The notes under the pieces: generated by a model | The model's database searches: none | Told to the model about the DNA's origin: nothing | The model's input: only the letters and a program-made list of their open reading frames with translations | Assembly: GCF_047663525.1 (NCBI RefSeq) | Contig: NC_092591.1 | Location: 30,475,001-30,539,000 of the forward strand | Direction of reading: 5' to 3' | Length of the DNA stretch: 64,000 nucleotides | Origin: Anas platyrhynchos | Taxonomy: Eukaryota > Chordata > Aves > Anseriformes > Anatidae | Shown: piece after piece, positions 41,501 through 56,500 of the stretch | How the letters are laid out: each line of letters begins with the position of its first letter | Numbering within the stretch: the stretch's first letter is position 1 | Position numbers and translations under genes: made by a program

Positions 41501-44500
41501 ACTGGGCTCCTTCTGGGGTTGCACAACCACACTTGGGGGCCCCGTTAGTGGGAGGTGATGCGGCGACCATCGGGGCGCGTTGCTTGGGGCTGGCCGTGCC
41601 CCTGCTTCCAGCTGGGTCCCTCACCTGCCTTCTGCTGGCATGGGCTGGGGGTGATGTGGCAGCTCTGCTGAAGAAGTGGGCGTTAGCAGCATCGGGGCCC
41701 CTCTGTGCTGGCCCACGTGGTCCTAAAACACTCCTTGCTTACGGTCCCAGACAGCTGGCTTTTGGTTTTCTTAACCCTGGGGTTTCCATCACAGTGTTTA
41801 ACCCATGTCCTGGAGCTGTGCCCTGGTTTCCTTTTAACCTGCTGCGATAACACCTGTGCTTTCAGGGGTGACTGTGGCCCCTCAGACCTGCCCGTCAGCC
41901 TCTCCGTGCACTGCCTGGATCACGATGCCTTTGTTTTTGCTCTCTGCCAGGACCACAAGCTCAGGATGTGGTCCTACAAGGTGAGTGAGGCCTGGGCTCA
42001 GGGAGCAGCGCCTTCCTTCAGTGCTTGGGTGATGTTTTGAGGCTGGAGAAGCAAAGACTGAGTCCTTGGCACTTACCTCCTGTTAAACTGCTTGGGTGAA
42101 CTTCTGCAGAGTTTGTCCAATCTGTCACTGGGTGTTTGTAGTCACACCCTGGAAGCGGGTGGGTTTTCTCTACGTAGTGTATCGGGTAGCATGGGGTTAT
42201 TTCCAAACTTAGGGGAGTGTCCAGGCAGGTGGGAGCTCCCCAAGGTAAGAGGCAGCGCACCAAATGTGCTTTCTGCTGCTGTGGTAACAAGAGTGTCTTC
42301 ATAACGCGGCTCCTTTTCACCAAAAGTTAATAAAAGCCTCTGCTGGCTGCGTGCAGCTCACTCCAAAAGTTGGTGCCAGAGCTAATGGAGCAGCACAACT
42401 GCTTTCACGGCCCATCTGCACTGGAATGTGTGTGTGGCGAGGGAGGGGAGGAGGCTGCGTGGTATTCAGGCTGGGTGGGAGAGCGCAGGCGAGGTGGGGA
42501 GAGCGGCTCCAGCACACGTGCAGGTGCTTTACACACACCCTTTGGGGGCGGATCTGTGCAGGGTCTGGCCACGCTGCTCCTGGAGGGGCGCAGTGGGGTT
42601 ACGTGGCGCTGTCTCCTGTGTTTCCTGCAGGATCAGATGTGCCTGATGGTTGCGGATCTGCTGGAGTTCGTGCCCGTCAGCAGGGACCTGCGGCTCGCGG
42701 CCGGCACCGGGCACCGCCTGCGGCTGGCCTTCTCCCAGTCCCTGGGGCTTTACCTCGGCGTGTACATGCACGCGCCCAAGCGAGGGCAGGTATGGAGCAA
42801 CGGGGGTTCCTCCCTGCGAGTGCTGGAAGTGCAGCAGTCCTCTTCGGAGGCTGTGCACAAGGCAAAAAAGACAGAAAGGTTTCCTGGCTGCCTCGATGGG
42901 GTGGTGGTGGCACTTGGAGGAGACTTTTTTGTCCTCCAAGTACTGCAAGGCACGTGCGCCCTCGCCCTGGGGGTGGAGTTCCCTGTGGGATTAAGCTCAT
43001 GCACCTCGTGTGTTTTGGGGATGCTACCAGAAGAGATGTGCCGTGGGAAAGGTCTGAAAGGAGCTAAAAGCATGGAAACGCTGAGAGCATGTGTGTGTCA
43101 GGCTCCTGGGAGTGCACAAACGCATCTCTGCGTGCTGCCAAACGTCGCTTTCTGTGCAGCTCCCACTTTGTGCAGTCAATAATAAATTTAGCAGGACAGG
43201 AATGACAGCGCTCATCTGTGGGACAGCTTGCCCTTTTGTTTCTCCGGGGGATTCGAGTGCAGAGTTGTACTCTGTGCATTGTGACTTGCGCTGTCCCCCC
43301 AGCGCTCTGCCTGCTCCTGTAGGAATGTGCAGAGCTCGGTTTGCAGCAGCTGCCCTGCGGATCCGGGGCTTTTTCCATCTCCTTTCTTGCCCGCGTCGTG
43401 TTGTCACAAGCAGGAACCAGCAGCATTACAGTTTTTTTAGTCCAGTCTTTCAAAATACAACTAAAAATCCTTCAAGTCGGGGCAGATCAGGCCGTCCTTG
43501 CTAACAAGTCTGAAGTCGGGGACGTCAGCACGCGGCGCAGAGCATGGGCTCGGCCCGGCCAGCGCCTGGCGTGCTCTGCTTGGCCCTCGGCCAGGCAGCT
43601 GCGGCACCAGGGCCCTGGGGATGGTGGCATCAGGCAGGGAGCAGGACAGGAGAGGAGCTCTTTTTTTCCCTGCTGCATGCTGGCTGTTGGTGTAGCTGCT
43701 CTCGAGCAAAATGGCTTACGAGGCGTGTTTGTAGTTCTGTGTCTTCCAGCTGGTGAGCACCGAGAGCAACCGCTACAGCCTTGACCACATATCCTCGCTG
43801 TTCTCCTCCCAGGTGAGCGCTGGGGCTGGGCTTTCCCCTGAAGTACCAAGATAAGGGGGAGGGTTCCTCACCGAAAAGCAAGAGGCCTGGATTTCACTGC
43901 GAATAAAGAATTCTCTCCAAAGCATGGCTAACTGATAGGAGGGAATGTTTTGCTATTTTTAACTACACGCGTCCCTGCCGTACTCGTGTGTGTGATAAGA
44001 AAGTAAATCTGCTCTCTCTCGTAGGAGACCCTGGTCGACTTTGCCTTAACCTCGGCGGAGATCTGGGCCCTGTGGCACAACGAGGAGAACCAGACCGTGG
44101 TGAAATACATCAACTTTGAGCAGTGAGTTTCTGGAGCAGCCCCAGACGCTGCTGGTTAAAAGCCCCCAGCTAGCACCTTGACTCTTCTCTTACCTGTCTC
44201 TGCTGACTGGAGGGTGAGGAGTTCTTCCCAGTTCTTCCCATCACAGCATGTCACATGCACAGCTGTGTCTTCCTGCAGTGCAGATTACAGGATTTTTTCT
44301 GTCCTGCTTTATCATAAAGCTACAGCTCAGCTGCAGGAATGTGAAAAATGCAGAAAGCTGGGCAGTAGGCTTGCTGTGAGCGTCTGAGGGAGGGCTGCGC
44401 TCTACCAACAGCTCCTTCCAGCAGAACTGGCTGCTCTCTTTCAAGAAATACTGTGTTTTGAGAAGATCAGCGATGTGAAAACATTGGCCTTATTTTTACA

Positions 44501-47500
44501 GAGCTGGGAGGGTTGGTTTGGTGTGTATCCACGCCAGGGAGTTCCATCCTGGGTAAAAAGTGCTGAGAGTTCAGGTTTGGGCAGAAGAACCTACCGGTCA
44601 GTCTGGGAGTCATGTAGGGAGCAGGTGTGAAGGAGAGAACATCAATGGACACCAAGGAGCCCAGCCTGTGCTGTTAGCTCAGGGCTGGGGATGCCACCGT
44701 GGAGCTCTGCTGGTGAAATTTGAGTCAGAGCTCCTCTCTTACCAAACCGGAGGTTACCGCAGAGTCTGTGGAAGAGACAGGTTGGGTTTGGGTGACTGCT
44801 CCCGGAGGCGCTCCGCTGGAGCGTTGCAATGTGAAGCTGATCCTGTTCTTGTAATTCCCAGAAATGTCGCGGGCCAGTGGAACCAGGTCTTCGTGCAGCC
44901 TCTGCCTGAGGAGGAGGTGACGGTTCGGCATGATCAGGACCCCAGGGTGAGCTGGATATAAAAGCAACGAGAACTAATGAGGCTTCTCTGCCCAGAAGGA
45001 GAGCATTAAGGCAGCTCAAGTGTACAATTTGTATTGTAACACTTACAAAATGACTCCAAGGCAAAGAGGACGAGCTTGAGGCTCTCATCACAGCATTAAG
45101 GCACTAAGCCTGGCTATGAAGCTAGGAGGTGAGAGAAGGGAAATATTTCAAGTCAGGCAGGAGGGAGCCTTGAGACGCGATGTGTGAATAAACAAGGTCT
45201 GGAGCACGTGGGGAGCCGTGTGCAGCCACAGGAACTGCAAATGGGGTGGAAGGGGAGAGGTTGGAGCAGGGTGTCAGGGTGAAACGAAGCTAGAAAAATA
45301 CAGATCCAGGGGATGAGCTTGTGAATGAGAGGAAGGAGCAGAAGCAGTATCTTAAATGCTCTCCTCTCGACACACAGTTCAGTAAATCTGTCTTGTTTTC
45401 TTGACAGGAAACCTACCTAGAGTATCTCTTCATGCCTGGCCGTTTCACAAACGCAGCTATCCAGAAGGCTTTACAGGTGAGTGAGGGAGCGTTTATGCGC
45501 TGCTCTCTCTGTTCAGCTTCTCGTTACTCACAGTTCCTTTGAACTTGGCACTCCTGGCTGCCACCAATTTGCGTGTGGCAGTTTGTGGACCTGTCAGGAG
45601 TCACTGAGGCAAGTCGGCGGCTGTTGTGCCGTACTTCAGCCAGCGTGTGCTGGCGGCGGGAGGCAGAACCTGGTGCCCAGCAGCTGTTCTCCTTGGAGAG
45701 CTCAGCAGGTTGCAGAGCTTGCTGCCTGCTGCTTGAGCCAGGTGAATGGAGGTGCTCGTCCTCTGTAGCACTGTTCCTCAGGATATACCTGCTCAGCTCT
45801 GGGACTGAAGGGCAGGGCAAGGCGACACAGTGGTGCCTTTTCAGGAAAAGCAGAAAAGCCAAACTTTTGCTACTCTTTTAGTTTCTCTGTGCTGTGACTT
45901 TGAGGCCCATGGCAAGGCATAAGAGCTGGTGTGATGGTGTGCAGCGCTCCCCTTCGTCCCAGTGCTCTGCCTGCCAGGAGGACGGGCTCTTCCTCTGGTT
46001 CCACACACAGAGTGGAGCTGGCTGTACCTCCACATGCCCTGCATTTAGCAGCCAGCCGTGCTTTTTCATACTTTGATCCTGCAAATCGCTGGATGGTGCT
46101 GGCGCAATTGTTCTATGTTGCTGTATGCTGCCTGAACCTTGGCGAGGCAGCTTTCTTGACTTAAAGTAAAAGTTTATTGTGTTGCTTTTCAGATCTTTTC
46201 TCAAGGAACTGAGAGACACATGGACCTGACGTGGGACGAGTTAAAAAAAGAGGTTACCTTAGCTGTGGAAAACGAGGTGAGTTTTTTTTCCCCCGTAACA
46301 TTTTGTCATCCCCTTTATGTAGTATTGTGATGGTGCAGTGGAGTTAGGTTAGGTGCAGTGTGACCCCAGGCTGTGTTTTGTTCTTTGTCTCTCAAAAGAA
46401 GCTATGTGAGGTGTTTTTGTTTTTTTTTAAAGGAAATAAAATCCTCTTTTCCTGCCTGTCTCTTTCATTCACTGTTCTTTTTTGGAATCCTTTGTGGAAA
46501 AAAAATAACAAATATTTTCCTCTGTAAGGAGGTGGGGAACAGAACTGCAATAAATCTTTGCAGATCCTTAACAGTGCAGTTGTGTGACACTAGTCACAGG
46601 GGACAAAACAGTGGTCCAAGCAGTTCAGTTTTTTTCTCTCGTGCGCTGCCTGTTTTCATCTGAATTCCTCTTTTGGTCCCGCTAGTTCCAGGGCAGCGTG
46701 ACAGAATACGAGTGCTCCCCGGAGGAGTTCTGGCAGCTGCAGGTGGAGTTCTGGTCCAAGTTCTATGCCTGCTGCCTTCAGTACCAGGAAGCTCTCTCGC
46801 GGCCCCTGGCCCTGCACTTGAACCCCTACACCAGCATGGTGTGCCTGCTGAAGAAGGTGAGGCCGGGCAGCAGCGGCTCTGGGCTCCTTGTCCCATTGGC
46901 CTGCAGATCTCTGGGGACTTCTGTCCGAGGGGTGGATTTGGGGAGCTCAAAGAAGGGCTTTCTCCTTTCTAGGGGTCCCTGTCTTTCTTTGTGCCCTGCT
47001 CCTTGGTGGACCACCTCTATCTCCTCTCTAACGAGCACCTGCTGATGGAGGACGATGCTGCCATCCTTGATGGTAAGTGAGGAGACAGCTCTTGAGCTGG
47101 GGGAGGCTGCAACGCTGTATTTCAGGGAAACCTGGGGCAGAGGGACGTGGGAGTTCAAGTAGTGCCCTGCTGAAGATGCTCCTCACTCCTTGATTATCTA
47201 TATTTGGATAGTTTTCTAATTTCGGCATCTGTAGGGAGCCGTATTTTGTGAAACCTGCTGTGGAGCCCAGAGCAGGAACTAAAAAAAATCACATTGAGGC
47301 TGTGAATCTGCCATGAGTCACTTCAGGTGACTTACTGAGAAAGAATCCTAGATTTCAGGCCACATGTCACTCGGTGACAGTGACGTGATCCTTTGCCCTT
47401 GGGCTATTCCAAACTGCCTGGGTAGGCTCTGGCTACCGGTGCCTTTTTTGTGCCCCCTGTCTGTGGGACAGACCTGGCAGGTCCTTTTAGCCCTTCTGGG

Positions 47501-50500
47501 GAGCCTGGCATTCAGAAGCACACGTTTGTCCTCTGCATTGTTGCATCAGTCTAAAAGCTGCCAGGTGAATTCAGGCCCATGCCAGGAGGGCAGTTCCATC
47601 AAAAATCCTTCATATTTTTATATCACGTTAGCTGGTGACCCCCCGATATGAAGCTTTAGCTCTTCTAAATCAGATGCTTCCTCAGCTCTGCCGCCCCCAC
47701 CAGATTATTCTGATGGGTGCGAGCCCTTCTGTTTGGTACAATTCCCCAGTCTCTGTGCCTTGCTGGTGGAACAAACTCCTTGAAAAGATTACAGATAGGG
47801 TGTCCTGGGCTCAACTGTCCAATTCTGCAAACTAAGTTTTTATTGAAATGTTTTCAGGTGAGCCGTGGTTGGGGACTGGGCAGTTTCTGGTCTTCTGGAA
47901 GTAAATTCCAGGGAGAGCAAAATTTGGCATCAGTGTTGCCACCACAGTGCCCTCTGTGCTTTGCTGCCTGTGGAATGACGTTTCACAAGAAAAAAGGCAG
48001 TGGAAAATGTTACTTAAGTTCCATTTTCATGCTTGAGTGCCTTTTTTGTAATTATTTTTATAAGAATCATCATCATCCACTTGGTCGAGCTATTTCTGGC
48101 TCTAATGGAAGGAAAGCTGGAGGCCTGGGCTGGTTCTGGGAGGCCAGCAGCGCCTGCCCTGTCTGTTTCAAACTTCTCAAAAAAAGTTACTTGATCTTTT
48201 AAAAACACATACACAAAGCATTGCGTGGCAAAGCAGGGATTTTTTTTTTCTGTAAACCCCTGGCCATGAGTTTTCAGAACACTTCTGAGAATGTGAAAAT
48301 CCTCTCTCAGCTGCGAAAGGGTAATTGCTGCAGCAGGAGTGGCTCCTGCTTGGCACGTACACCAGGGCTGAGCGATTCGAGCCCTCTGCTTTGTGCACTG
48401 CAAGAGCAGAGAAACGCTAATTTGTTTCCTTTCAACCTGTAGCTGGAGAAAAATCTTCAGGAATGTGATGGCTTAATTGCTGCATCAATATTTTTTCTAT
48501 TTCCCGAATAGTAAAGCCCAAATATTTCCCTTGCCGACTGCCAAGTTTTTAGGGGGGTCAGGGTCAGTTTGACACGTGGGACTGAGACCGCTCTGCTGCT
48601 GGTGGCTTGCCAATGATGGTCTGAACTAAGTGGCTTTGAATGGTCCTCCCATCTTTGCTTCGAAATCTCTTGTAAATATACAGTTAGATTCTTTCATTGC
48701 AGATTTGGAGATGTCTCGTGATGTTGTCTGTCTTGTCCAGTGCCTTCGACTGATCGGAGAATCAATTTCCATGGAAATGGCATTCATAATGGAAATGGCT
48801 TGCTCCCGCCTCCAGCCTCCAGAAAAGGCTGCAGAGCAGATCCTGGAGGACTTGATAGCTAATGACACGTAAGGAGACGTTTCTGCAGAAGCTCCCCTGC
48901 AGGCAGGCAGGGACAGCTGAGCAGGGATTGCCTGGAGATGTCCTCCATTGGCGTCAAAGCACATTCAGAACATGCAGGCTCTCCCAGTGCTGCGGGAGAC
49001 TTTTCCACCCCACCTCAGAGGTGGGGAGCATGAGTATATCCTGTTAGCAGGGATTTCCACCTTGCTCTCTCCCCCTTTTTCCCCCGCTGTTGCCTGGGGC
49101 CCTCCTGAGCAGAAATTTTGGCAGCTCTGAGGTGAGGCAGGGCAGAAGAGGAACAAGTTCTCGTTAGGTGATTGTTGCGGTGTGGAAAGCAAGAGCCTGC
49201 AGACAGCAGGTAAAGGTCAGAGCTGTGGTCAAGCCATGTGGTTACTGCGCTATCCTCCTGAAATCATTCCCCGTGGAATGCCAGCTATCTGGCTGCTATT
49301 TCCTGGTGCCCGGGGGAGTGGAATAAATAGACCGGTCCCTGCAGGCACAGTCATAAAGCTGAGCCAGAAGGATTCCCTTCAGGAATGTCCAAGCCGATCA
49401 GATACACTCCCTTGCAGAGAGGATTGGTAAGGGTGGAAAGGGAGCCCTCTTGAGTTTAATCCTCATCTTGTCAATTTTTTTCTTTTTCAGGGACAATGTG
49501 ATGGAGGAAATCCACAGCAAACTGCAGGAGATCAGGAACCCGATCCATGCCATCGGGGTGCTCATCCGAGAAATGGACTACGAGACAGACGCTGACATGG
49601 AAAGAGGTGAAAGCAGTGTGCTTGGGCTGGGAGAGCAGCCGCTCAGCGAGTCTTCCTGTCGGTCGAGTTCCTCCCCTTATCGCGGTGACTTTACCTTTCA
49701 GCTCATCCCCTAAATATGCGCCTGAACCTCACCCAGCTGTACGGCAGCGGCACGGCTGTCAGCGTGGTTTGCTGGGGGGTATGTAAGATTGCCACGATCC
49801 GTTTCCTGATCTGTCGGGACCTGTTGATCCTCCAACAGCTGTTGCTGCGGCTTGGAGATCCTGTGAGTACAGCCCTCCAAGCTACTGAGGACGCTCTTTG
49901 AACTCTGGGTCTGGGTTCTGCTGGTGCCAGACTGTGAGCTTTTCCCACAAAGCCCTGGTGGCTGTTTGAACTAGCCCGGGGCGTGGGCAAGCCCTGTTCT
50001 CTCCTGCAGTCTCTCCTGTCATCCTAAGCAAAGCAGCGGTGCGCTGCTCACACCCAACCTCCCGGTTTCCATGCTTGAGCCTCCAGGAAGCAGGAAGCAA
50101 ATCTCTCTGAGGGAGGAGGGCAGCGTTTCCAGCCTCCCATCTGAAACGGGGCTGCCTGAGCACATACAGCTCCCATCTAGTCCCCGTCCCTCCCACACCA
50201 CTGCGCGCCCGGCACACACAGCTGACAATTGCAGCCTTGTTCTCCGGGGGTGCAGCGCGCGGCTCCGTTGCCTCGCAGCAGCAGCGGTTACCCAGAGGCC
50301 GTGGCTTTGCCTTCTGTATGAGGCTGCTCCAGCCAGTGCCAGCAGCTGCCACGATGGCAGCTGTGTTTGTGGGGCAGAGCGCTCTGGGGCGATTCCGCGG
50401 CTGTGCGGCCCCACAAGCCATGGTGCTGATGGTTTGAGGGGAGCTGGTCCCCAGGAAAGCGCAGGGGTGTTTAAAGCAGCATAATTTGCTCGGAGGTACT

Positions 50501-53500
50501 ACTGCAGTAGTTTCCTCGGTGAAAACAAATCCCCTTCTTCCTGGGTAAGGTTGCCCTGGTGGCATTTAAAGCACATTGCAAGGTGCCCTTCTGGAGCCAG
50601 GCTCTGGCGGGCCGTAAGGCACGTGACTGCTGCTTGCTTGATGCAGGAGCTGCTGCCTTGCCACCTTGGCGCACTTGTGTCCTTCACAAGCGTGGGTTCC
50701 TTTTTCTCCCATGTCATCCAACCACACTGCTCTCAGCTGAGGTGTAAAAAGGGATGCAGTCCCTGCACATCACTGCAGCAAAGCTGTGACTTCACTCTGA
50801 CTCACTGCAGCAGTGCCAAGCACCTTGCTGCTGCTCTCCCTGCTATCAGCAGCTGCTGCCAGATGAGGGAAACGATTGCTCTGTTTGCACAGAGCTCTGC
50901 CTGCCCAACTTTCCCCTGGCACCTGGGCCAACAAAACATTTACTTGACCCCTTGTGTGTGCCAGCCCCTGTGCTTTGCTTGCAGGTGGTTTTAGGAGGGG
51001 GACAGCTGTTCCAGTCGCAGCAGGACCTGCTGCACCGCACCTCCCCTCTGCTGCTGTCGTACTACCTGATCAGGTGGGCCAGCCAGTGCCTGGCGTCGGA
51101 CGTCCCTGTTGACACACTGTGAGTCCCTACCTTGCCCTTTCTGACTTTGCAGCTTGCTGCAAAAGCCGCCTGAAATGCCCTTCCCAGGACAAGGCGGTGG
51201 TGGTTGCTGTGGGAATATTGCTCTCGGAGTCAGCTTGTGCTAGGGCTTTTTTTTTTTTTTTTCCTGTTTGGAGCTGACTCTTCGCCTTGTGCTAATTCTG
51301 CCGTCTGAGGTCTCGCTGTTCTGCACGCTGTTGCCTTTTTCAGCAGTAGGAGTGATTCGAGTTGAACAATGAGTACAATTAAAGCAAGAGGCGTTTTGTT
51401 GTCTCTGCACTGATGGCTTTTTCTTCTCTAGGGAATCTAATCTGCAGCATCTCTCTGTGCTGGAGTTAGCAGACACCACTGCTCTAACAACCCATAAACT
51501 AGGTAAGATGCCCACAGTTTGCCAGCTCTTGGGTTCTGTTATTTATACTACTTAAGCTCCCTCTCTGTCACCCAAGGGAAATGGCTAATGCAGCGAGCTA
51601 ATGGATTGTGTGTTTGAACAACCCCAGCTCCTGTGGAGCTATTTGTCTTGCTGTCCACTAACAACCAGAAAGTGTCTTGCAACGTTGGAGTGAGTGTAGT
51701 GGGTCACACGAGGTCTGTCCTGCTTGCTAGCATTTAACGAGTAGGAGCAGCAGCTTAGGGAAGGGAGAGAGTGTAAAATGCATCCCCCAACAGGCCTGGG
51801 CTTCCAGTAGTTTGCAGTTCAGAGGGTTCAGATGTGAGTGTTGCTCATGGCCACTAGCTCGAGTGGGAAACTGCAGCTGATAATTTGTTCACGTTGTAAA
51901 AGTCTTGCTGCAAACCACCAAAATGTTACACTTCCAGCTACCGGTTTGCGGGAGTGGGAGGGGGCTGGAAATCCTACTGGGGGAGAATATAAAGGAACTT
52001 AATTAAGGGATACGTACCTTGAAATAGTTACAGAGAGTGGAGATGAGCAGGGCAGGGAGGAGGAGAAAGCACAGGTAAGAGCCTGCTGTAGCTAATTTGT
52101 GTGGCACTTCAAGCCTGAGACCTGTCAGGGAGCTGAAAAAGTAAGTGGGAAGCTCCGTGGCGGAGCTTGCTGCCAGGCCTGGGGGAATCTGTGCTCTGTC
52201 TTCGGAGTCTGAACTCTCTGTGAGTGTCCTGGTTCAGGAGGCAGTTGCCTTGACGTAAATGTCAGTGCATGAAAGCAAAACTGAAAACATCCTTTGTGTG
52301 TGCCAGTGTCGTGGGTTATTTCTTGGCCCATTCATGAGGAAAGTCCTGTTTGGCCACTGTGCTGCAGGAAAAATATGTGAAACGTGGGGAAGATAGAAAG
52401 GAGGTGGCAGCTTGGGAAGAGGCGTTGAAAACAGTTAGCTAATGAGAGATTGCACTGCTTAGAGGACTGGAATGAGGAGGGAGGCATTTGAAGAGAGCCA
52501 GATAGCAAAATCAGCACTCCCTCAGCCCTGCCCTGCAAAACATTCGCTCGTGTTAGAGAGCCGCAGATGGATTGCGAATAGAACAACTGGAGAGAGAGAG
52601 AGCGCTGCTCCTTTTCATGTTATAATTGAGCTGTGGTTAATAAACACTGCAGTATGTGGCTCTTTGATCTCCTGCTGCTCCCTCTGACTTAACCAGACGT
52701 CAGGAGAAATCCAAAACCAACACATTTGGGTGCTGAACATGCTTACTGTTTTGCTCTGGCTCAATCTGCGATGAGCCCAGCGTGGCAGCTTGGTGCAGGA
52801 AGCCTGGGGCCTCTGCTGCGGGCCCCGTTCTCCTGTGCTTCTGAACTTGTGTTTTAGTGTCCAGCCCTCAGACAATCGTGGAGCTCTTCTTTCGGGAAGT
52901 GGCCAGAAAGCACATCGTATCTCGACTCTTCCTGCAACCCAACGCCTCGCTGGCTGAAACAAGCTTGAACTGGCCCCATCTCATCACGGCGATAGTGGCC
53001 GACTTTCTGCCGCTCCTGTATCCTTGGCCCTGAACCCACCGCGAGGTGCGTGCTCTCGCTGGGCTGCAACCCAGTGCTCGGGGGCTGTGCGCTGCCCAGC
53101 TTCTTCTTCCCAAAGTTTCCCACACCCAAATTTCGAAGGCAGGTCTCCGGAACAAGTGACCGTTGTTAGTGTTAACGGGATTTGTGGGTGTTACAAGATT
53201 TCACTGAATCCATCCCGTTGAGGTGCACAACAAAGGATTTGAGTTTTTGACTTTAAGCCCTTGAGCTCTGGAAAGTTGACTTGGCAAGGTGCGGTGCTGG
53301 GAGATCTGGAGGGGTAACACGATTTGGGCAGTTGTGGATTAGATGTACTAATGGCTTTGTTCTAATATGGATAAATCTTATTACAGAATAATGACTCGTA
53401 GAGAGAGCAACTTAATCTTCTCTCCTTCCTCCCCACAAACTGAACGAGAGCATGTGCAGGGTTTCAGACCAGCGCTCTGAGCTCTCCGAAACAGCTTGCC

Positions 53501-56500
53501 CTATGTTCCTTAACCTCGGCTCAGATGGCCCAGCAATCCTGGCTTCCTGTTCCCGGAGTGCCTGATGGGGAGCTGTCAGTACACCCAGCTGCAGGTGAGT
53601 GACTTGTGCTGCCTCTCTGTCCATGCTTCCACAGCAAAGAAATGCCAAGAAATACCAAGAAATGCCAAGCACCCTGCTTTGTGCTGCCCAGACAGGAGGA
53701 GCTGGCCAGGCAAGTGCCCAAGAGTCAGCAAGAGCCTGAAAAGAACAGCTCTTGCTTGGCTGCTTCCCTTCCACGCAGAGGTTCTTGCGTCGGCTGCAGC
53801 TTCTGAGTCTTGCCTGCCAGCAGTCCCTTCGGGAGAGCTATTTGCATGTCTCCACTTGGACCCTGGCATGGCTCTCCTCCTCGGCAGACTCAGCGGGGTG
53901 CAGCGTTCCAGCAGGGTTGCAAAACCAGTGCTGCTTCTGCCTTCAGGAGCTGAAAGAGGAAGAGCAGGAGAGAGTGCAATGGTCTCTTTCCACATGTTTT
54001 TTTTCTTCAGTAGCAGGTCTGTGCTTTGGCCAATGCAGTATGATTTCTGGGCGCAGCTGCCTTACCCCCCTGTTTAGGAAGCTCCCCAAAGCAGCCCCTG
54101 TCCAGCTGCTGGATTTTGTTCTGCTTTCCCATGGCTGCTGCCATCTGAGCTCACACACACACTGACGTTTCCCATGACTCTGATCCCATGACTCCTCTTT
54201 GGAGGTGCAGGGCTGGAAGTTTGCCCTGCAAATGAAGTGGGCTGCAAGGAATAATTCTTCTGGGCAGTTGGCAGATCTGCATCTAACACTGTGTCAGCCT
54301 GGTGAATGGTAAGGTAGCAGATAACTTCCATCTTCCTTGTGCATCCATCCTGTTTCTTTTAGTGGCCACCTCAACCCCTGCAAAGGGCTTCTTGTGAAAT
54401 ATTTCATACCTGGAAAACGCAGCAGAGTTTGTCTTGGATTTATTTAAGATGCCTCATGCGTTTCCTCTGGATTTGCTTGAAAACAAGTGAAAGACTCAAG
54501 CTCTCAGGATCACTGTGCCCCCTTTTTGGGGGGGACTGCAGCCTCCCAGGGCTTGTCTGACAGCAGGATGCTGCGGTGCGGGCAGGTCGCATCCTCATGG
54601 AGCTTATTTGACTCCCGCGGCGAACCTGTAACCTAATAGCTCATTAGCTGCTGATAATCCCTCTACTGCGGCACCGTGGCAAACACGTTGCCTCCAGGAC
54701 AGGGGGATGCAGAAGGCTGGCTGCAACCTAGCAGCAGAAATACAGCTTCAGGAGGCCTCATCTGTTTCTTAAATACCCTCACTAGTAAAATATGGTGTAG
54801 ATAACATCCGTCCCTCACTAGCCTTGCTCTGTGTCCTGGTAGCAGTGCCTAGCGAGCTGTTTTGTTGTTTTTTTTCAGGTGTCTTCACAGACTGCTGTAT
54901 TTCAGGGTTTATTTCTGAATAGAAATCACGATGTTAGGGAATGGAAGGGACCTTGAAAGATCATCAAGTCCAATCCCCTGAGCAGTTCCCTGTTTTCCTG
55001 GAACTGAGAACGTCTCTTCCTGTGCTCTCCAGGGGCTTGGTAGCTGCAGCTGCTCGTGCTCTACTTCTGAACTGCGTGATTTCTTGGCTGCAGCGCCACG
55101 TGACACGCTTCATTCCCCTACTGACGACAGTCCTCAAGGCATTCAGGGCTAGGCAGGGTGCTATTAATGAGATGTTTTTTCCTATGTTTAGCAGAACTTT
55201 TATTCTCGCAGTCCCTTACACCTGGGGGCTGAGCCGCTTTCTTTTGTGTTCTCGCTGCTGAGAAGAATGTCAAATCCGCAGAGCTTCTGAGCCAGGAAAT
55301 GCCGGGATGGTTCAGGCAGCATCGCTCTGCCTCCTGGCATATGTGCTCTCGTGGCGTGAGCACGCTTTGAATTTCCTTCCATTGCTTTCTCCTCGCTTGC
55401 ATCCCGCCTCGAGGAGAGATGAGAGGCTTGTCTCCGCAGGAGCGGGCTCTTCCTCCTCCCCGCTGCCTTCTGTTACGCTTACTGATCCCAGTCGGTCACG
55501 TAAACGTGGATTAAGTGCGTTGACCTCAGCGAGCTAACACCAGCTTTGCCCGCGAGTGCGCACGCGGTGACCCAAATAGAGGTGACTGCAGGAAGCACCC
55601 TGCGAGTAACAGGCGCACGCAGAGAAGGGCTAGGGACCAAAACGCTGCCCTGGGACCAGGGCCAAACCCATCCTTGGTGCTTATTGTGTAGAACAAGCTG
55701 TCAAGCGAGTCCGGGGTGGGATTTATCTCTTGTAGCTGGCTAATCTGAGCAGGGAATCCGGGCTCGGAGGATGTGTTGCCACGTGGCTTTCTGCAGACCT
55801 GAGCCTGGAGTAGGCCAGTATCTGCTGGTGGCAGTGTGTGCAAACGCTGGGGTGGGACAGCAAAACCTGGCCTCTGCTGCCCGGCCCTCGTTCCACGTCC
55901 CTCCTGCTGCGTCCCAGAGCCTGTGGGCCTGGCACACCTGAGCGTGTGGAACAAACACAGCTCTCCCAGGCATGAAGGATGCTGGCTCCTGAGTCTTTAT
56001 CACATCTCCTAGCCCCTTTGTGATAGGTGACGAGGTTTGGCAGCCTTTATTTTATCCTAACAAAGCAGGCACAGGGCCAGGGCGAGTTGTATCGCCCTGT
56101 TGTATCAGCCAGCGTCTGTGGTGTGTTTTTTTTGTGGTTTGTCCTCGCTGCCATCAGCACTCCAACCAGCTTGTGGCCTGTGGTCTCCCTCAGCTTCTCT
56201 CCCTCTCCTGCCCTGCTCCACAAGCACCGTTCTTCTCCCACCTGCTCTGCTGGTTCTCCTGGTGCCTTCACGCACGTGTGTGCTCCCCTTCACGCTCTGT
56301 GCGCACCCAGGTGGTGACTGAAGCTCCTCTTCCTCCTTCCCTGCAGGAGTACATCCGCCTGCTGCAGCCGTGGTGCCACGTGAACATGGGCTCCTGCTGC
56401 TTCATGATGGGCAGGTGCTACCTCGTCATGGGCGAGGGCCACAAGGTGAGGCACTTGTCTCCTGCAAGCACTGGGGGTATGGGACCTCCTCATTTGATGG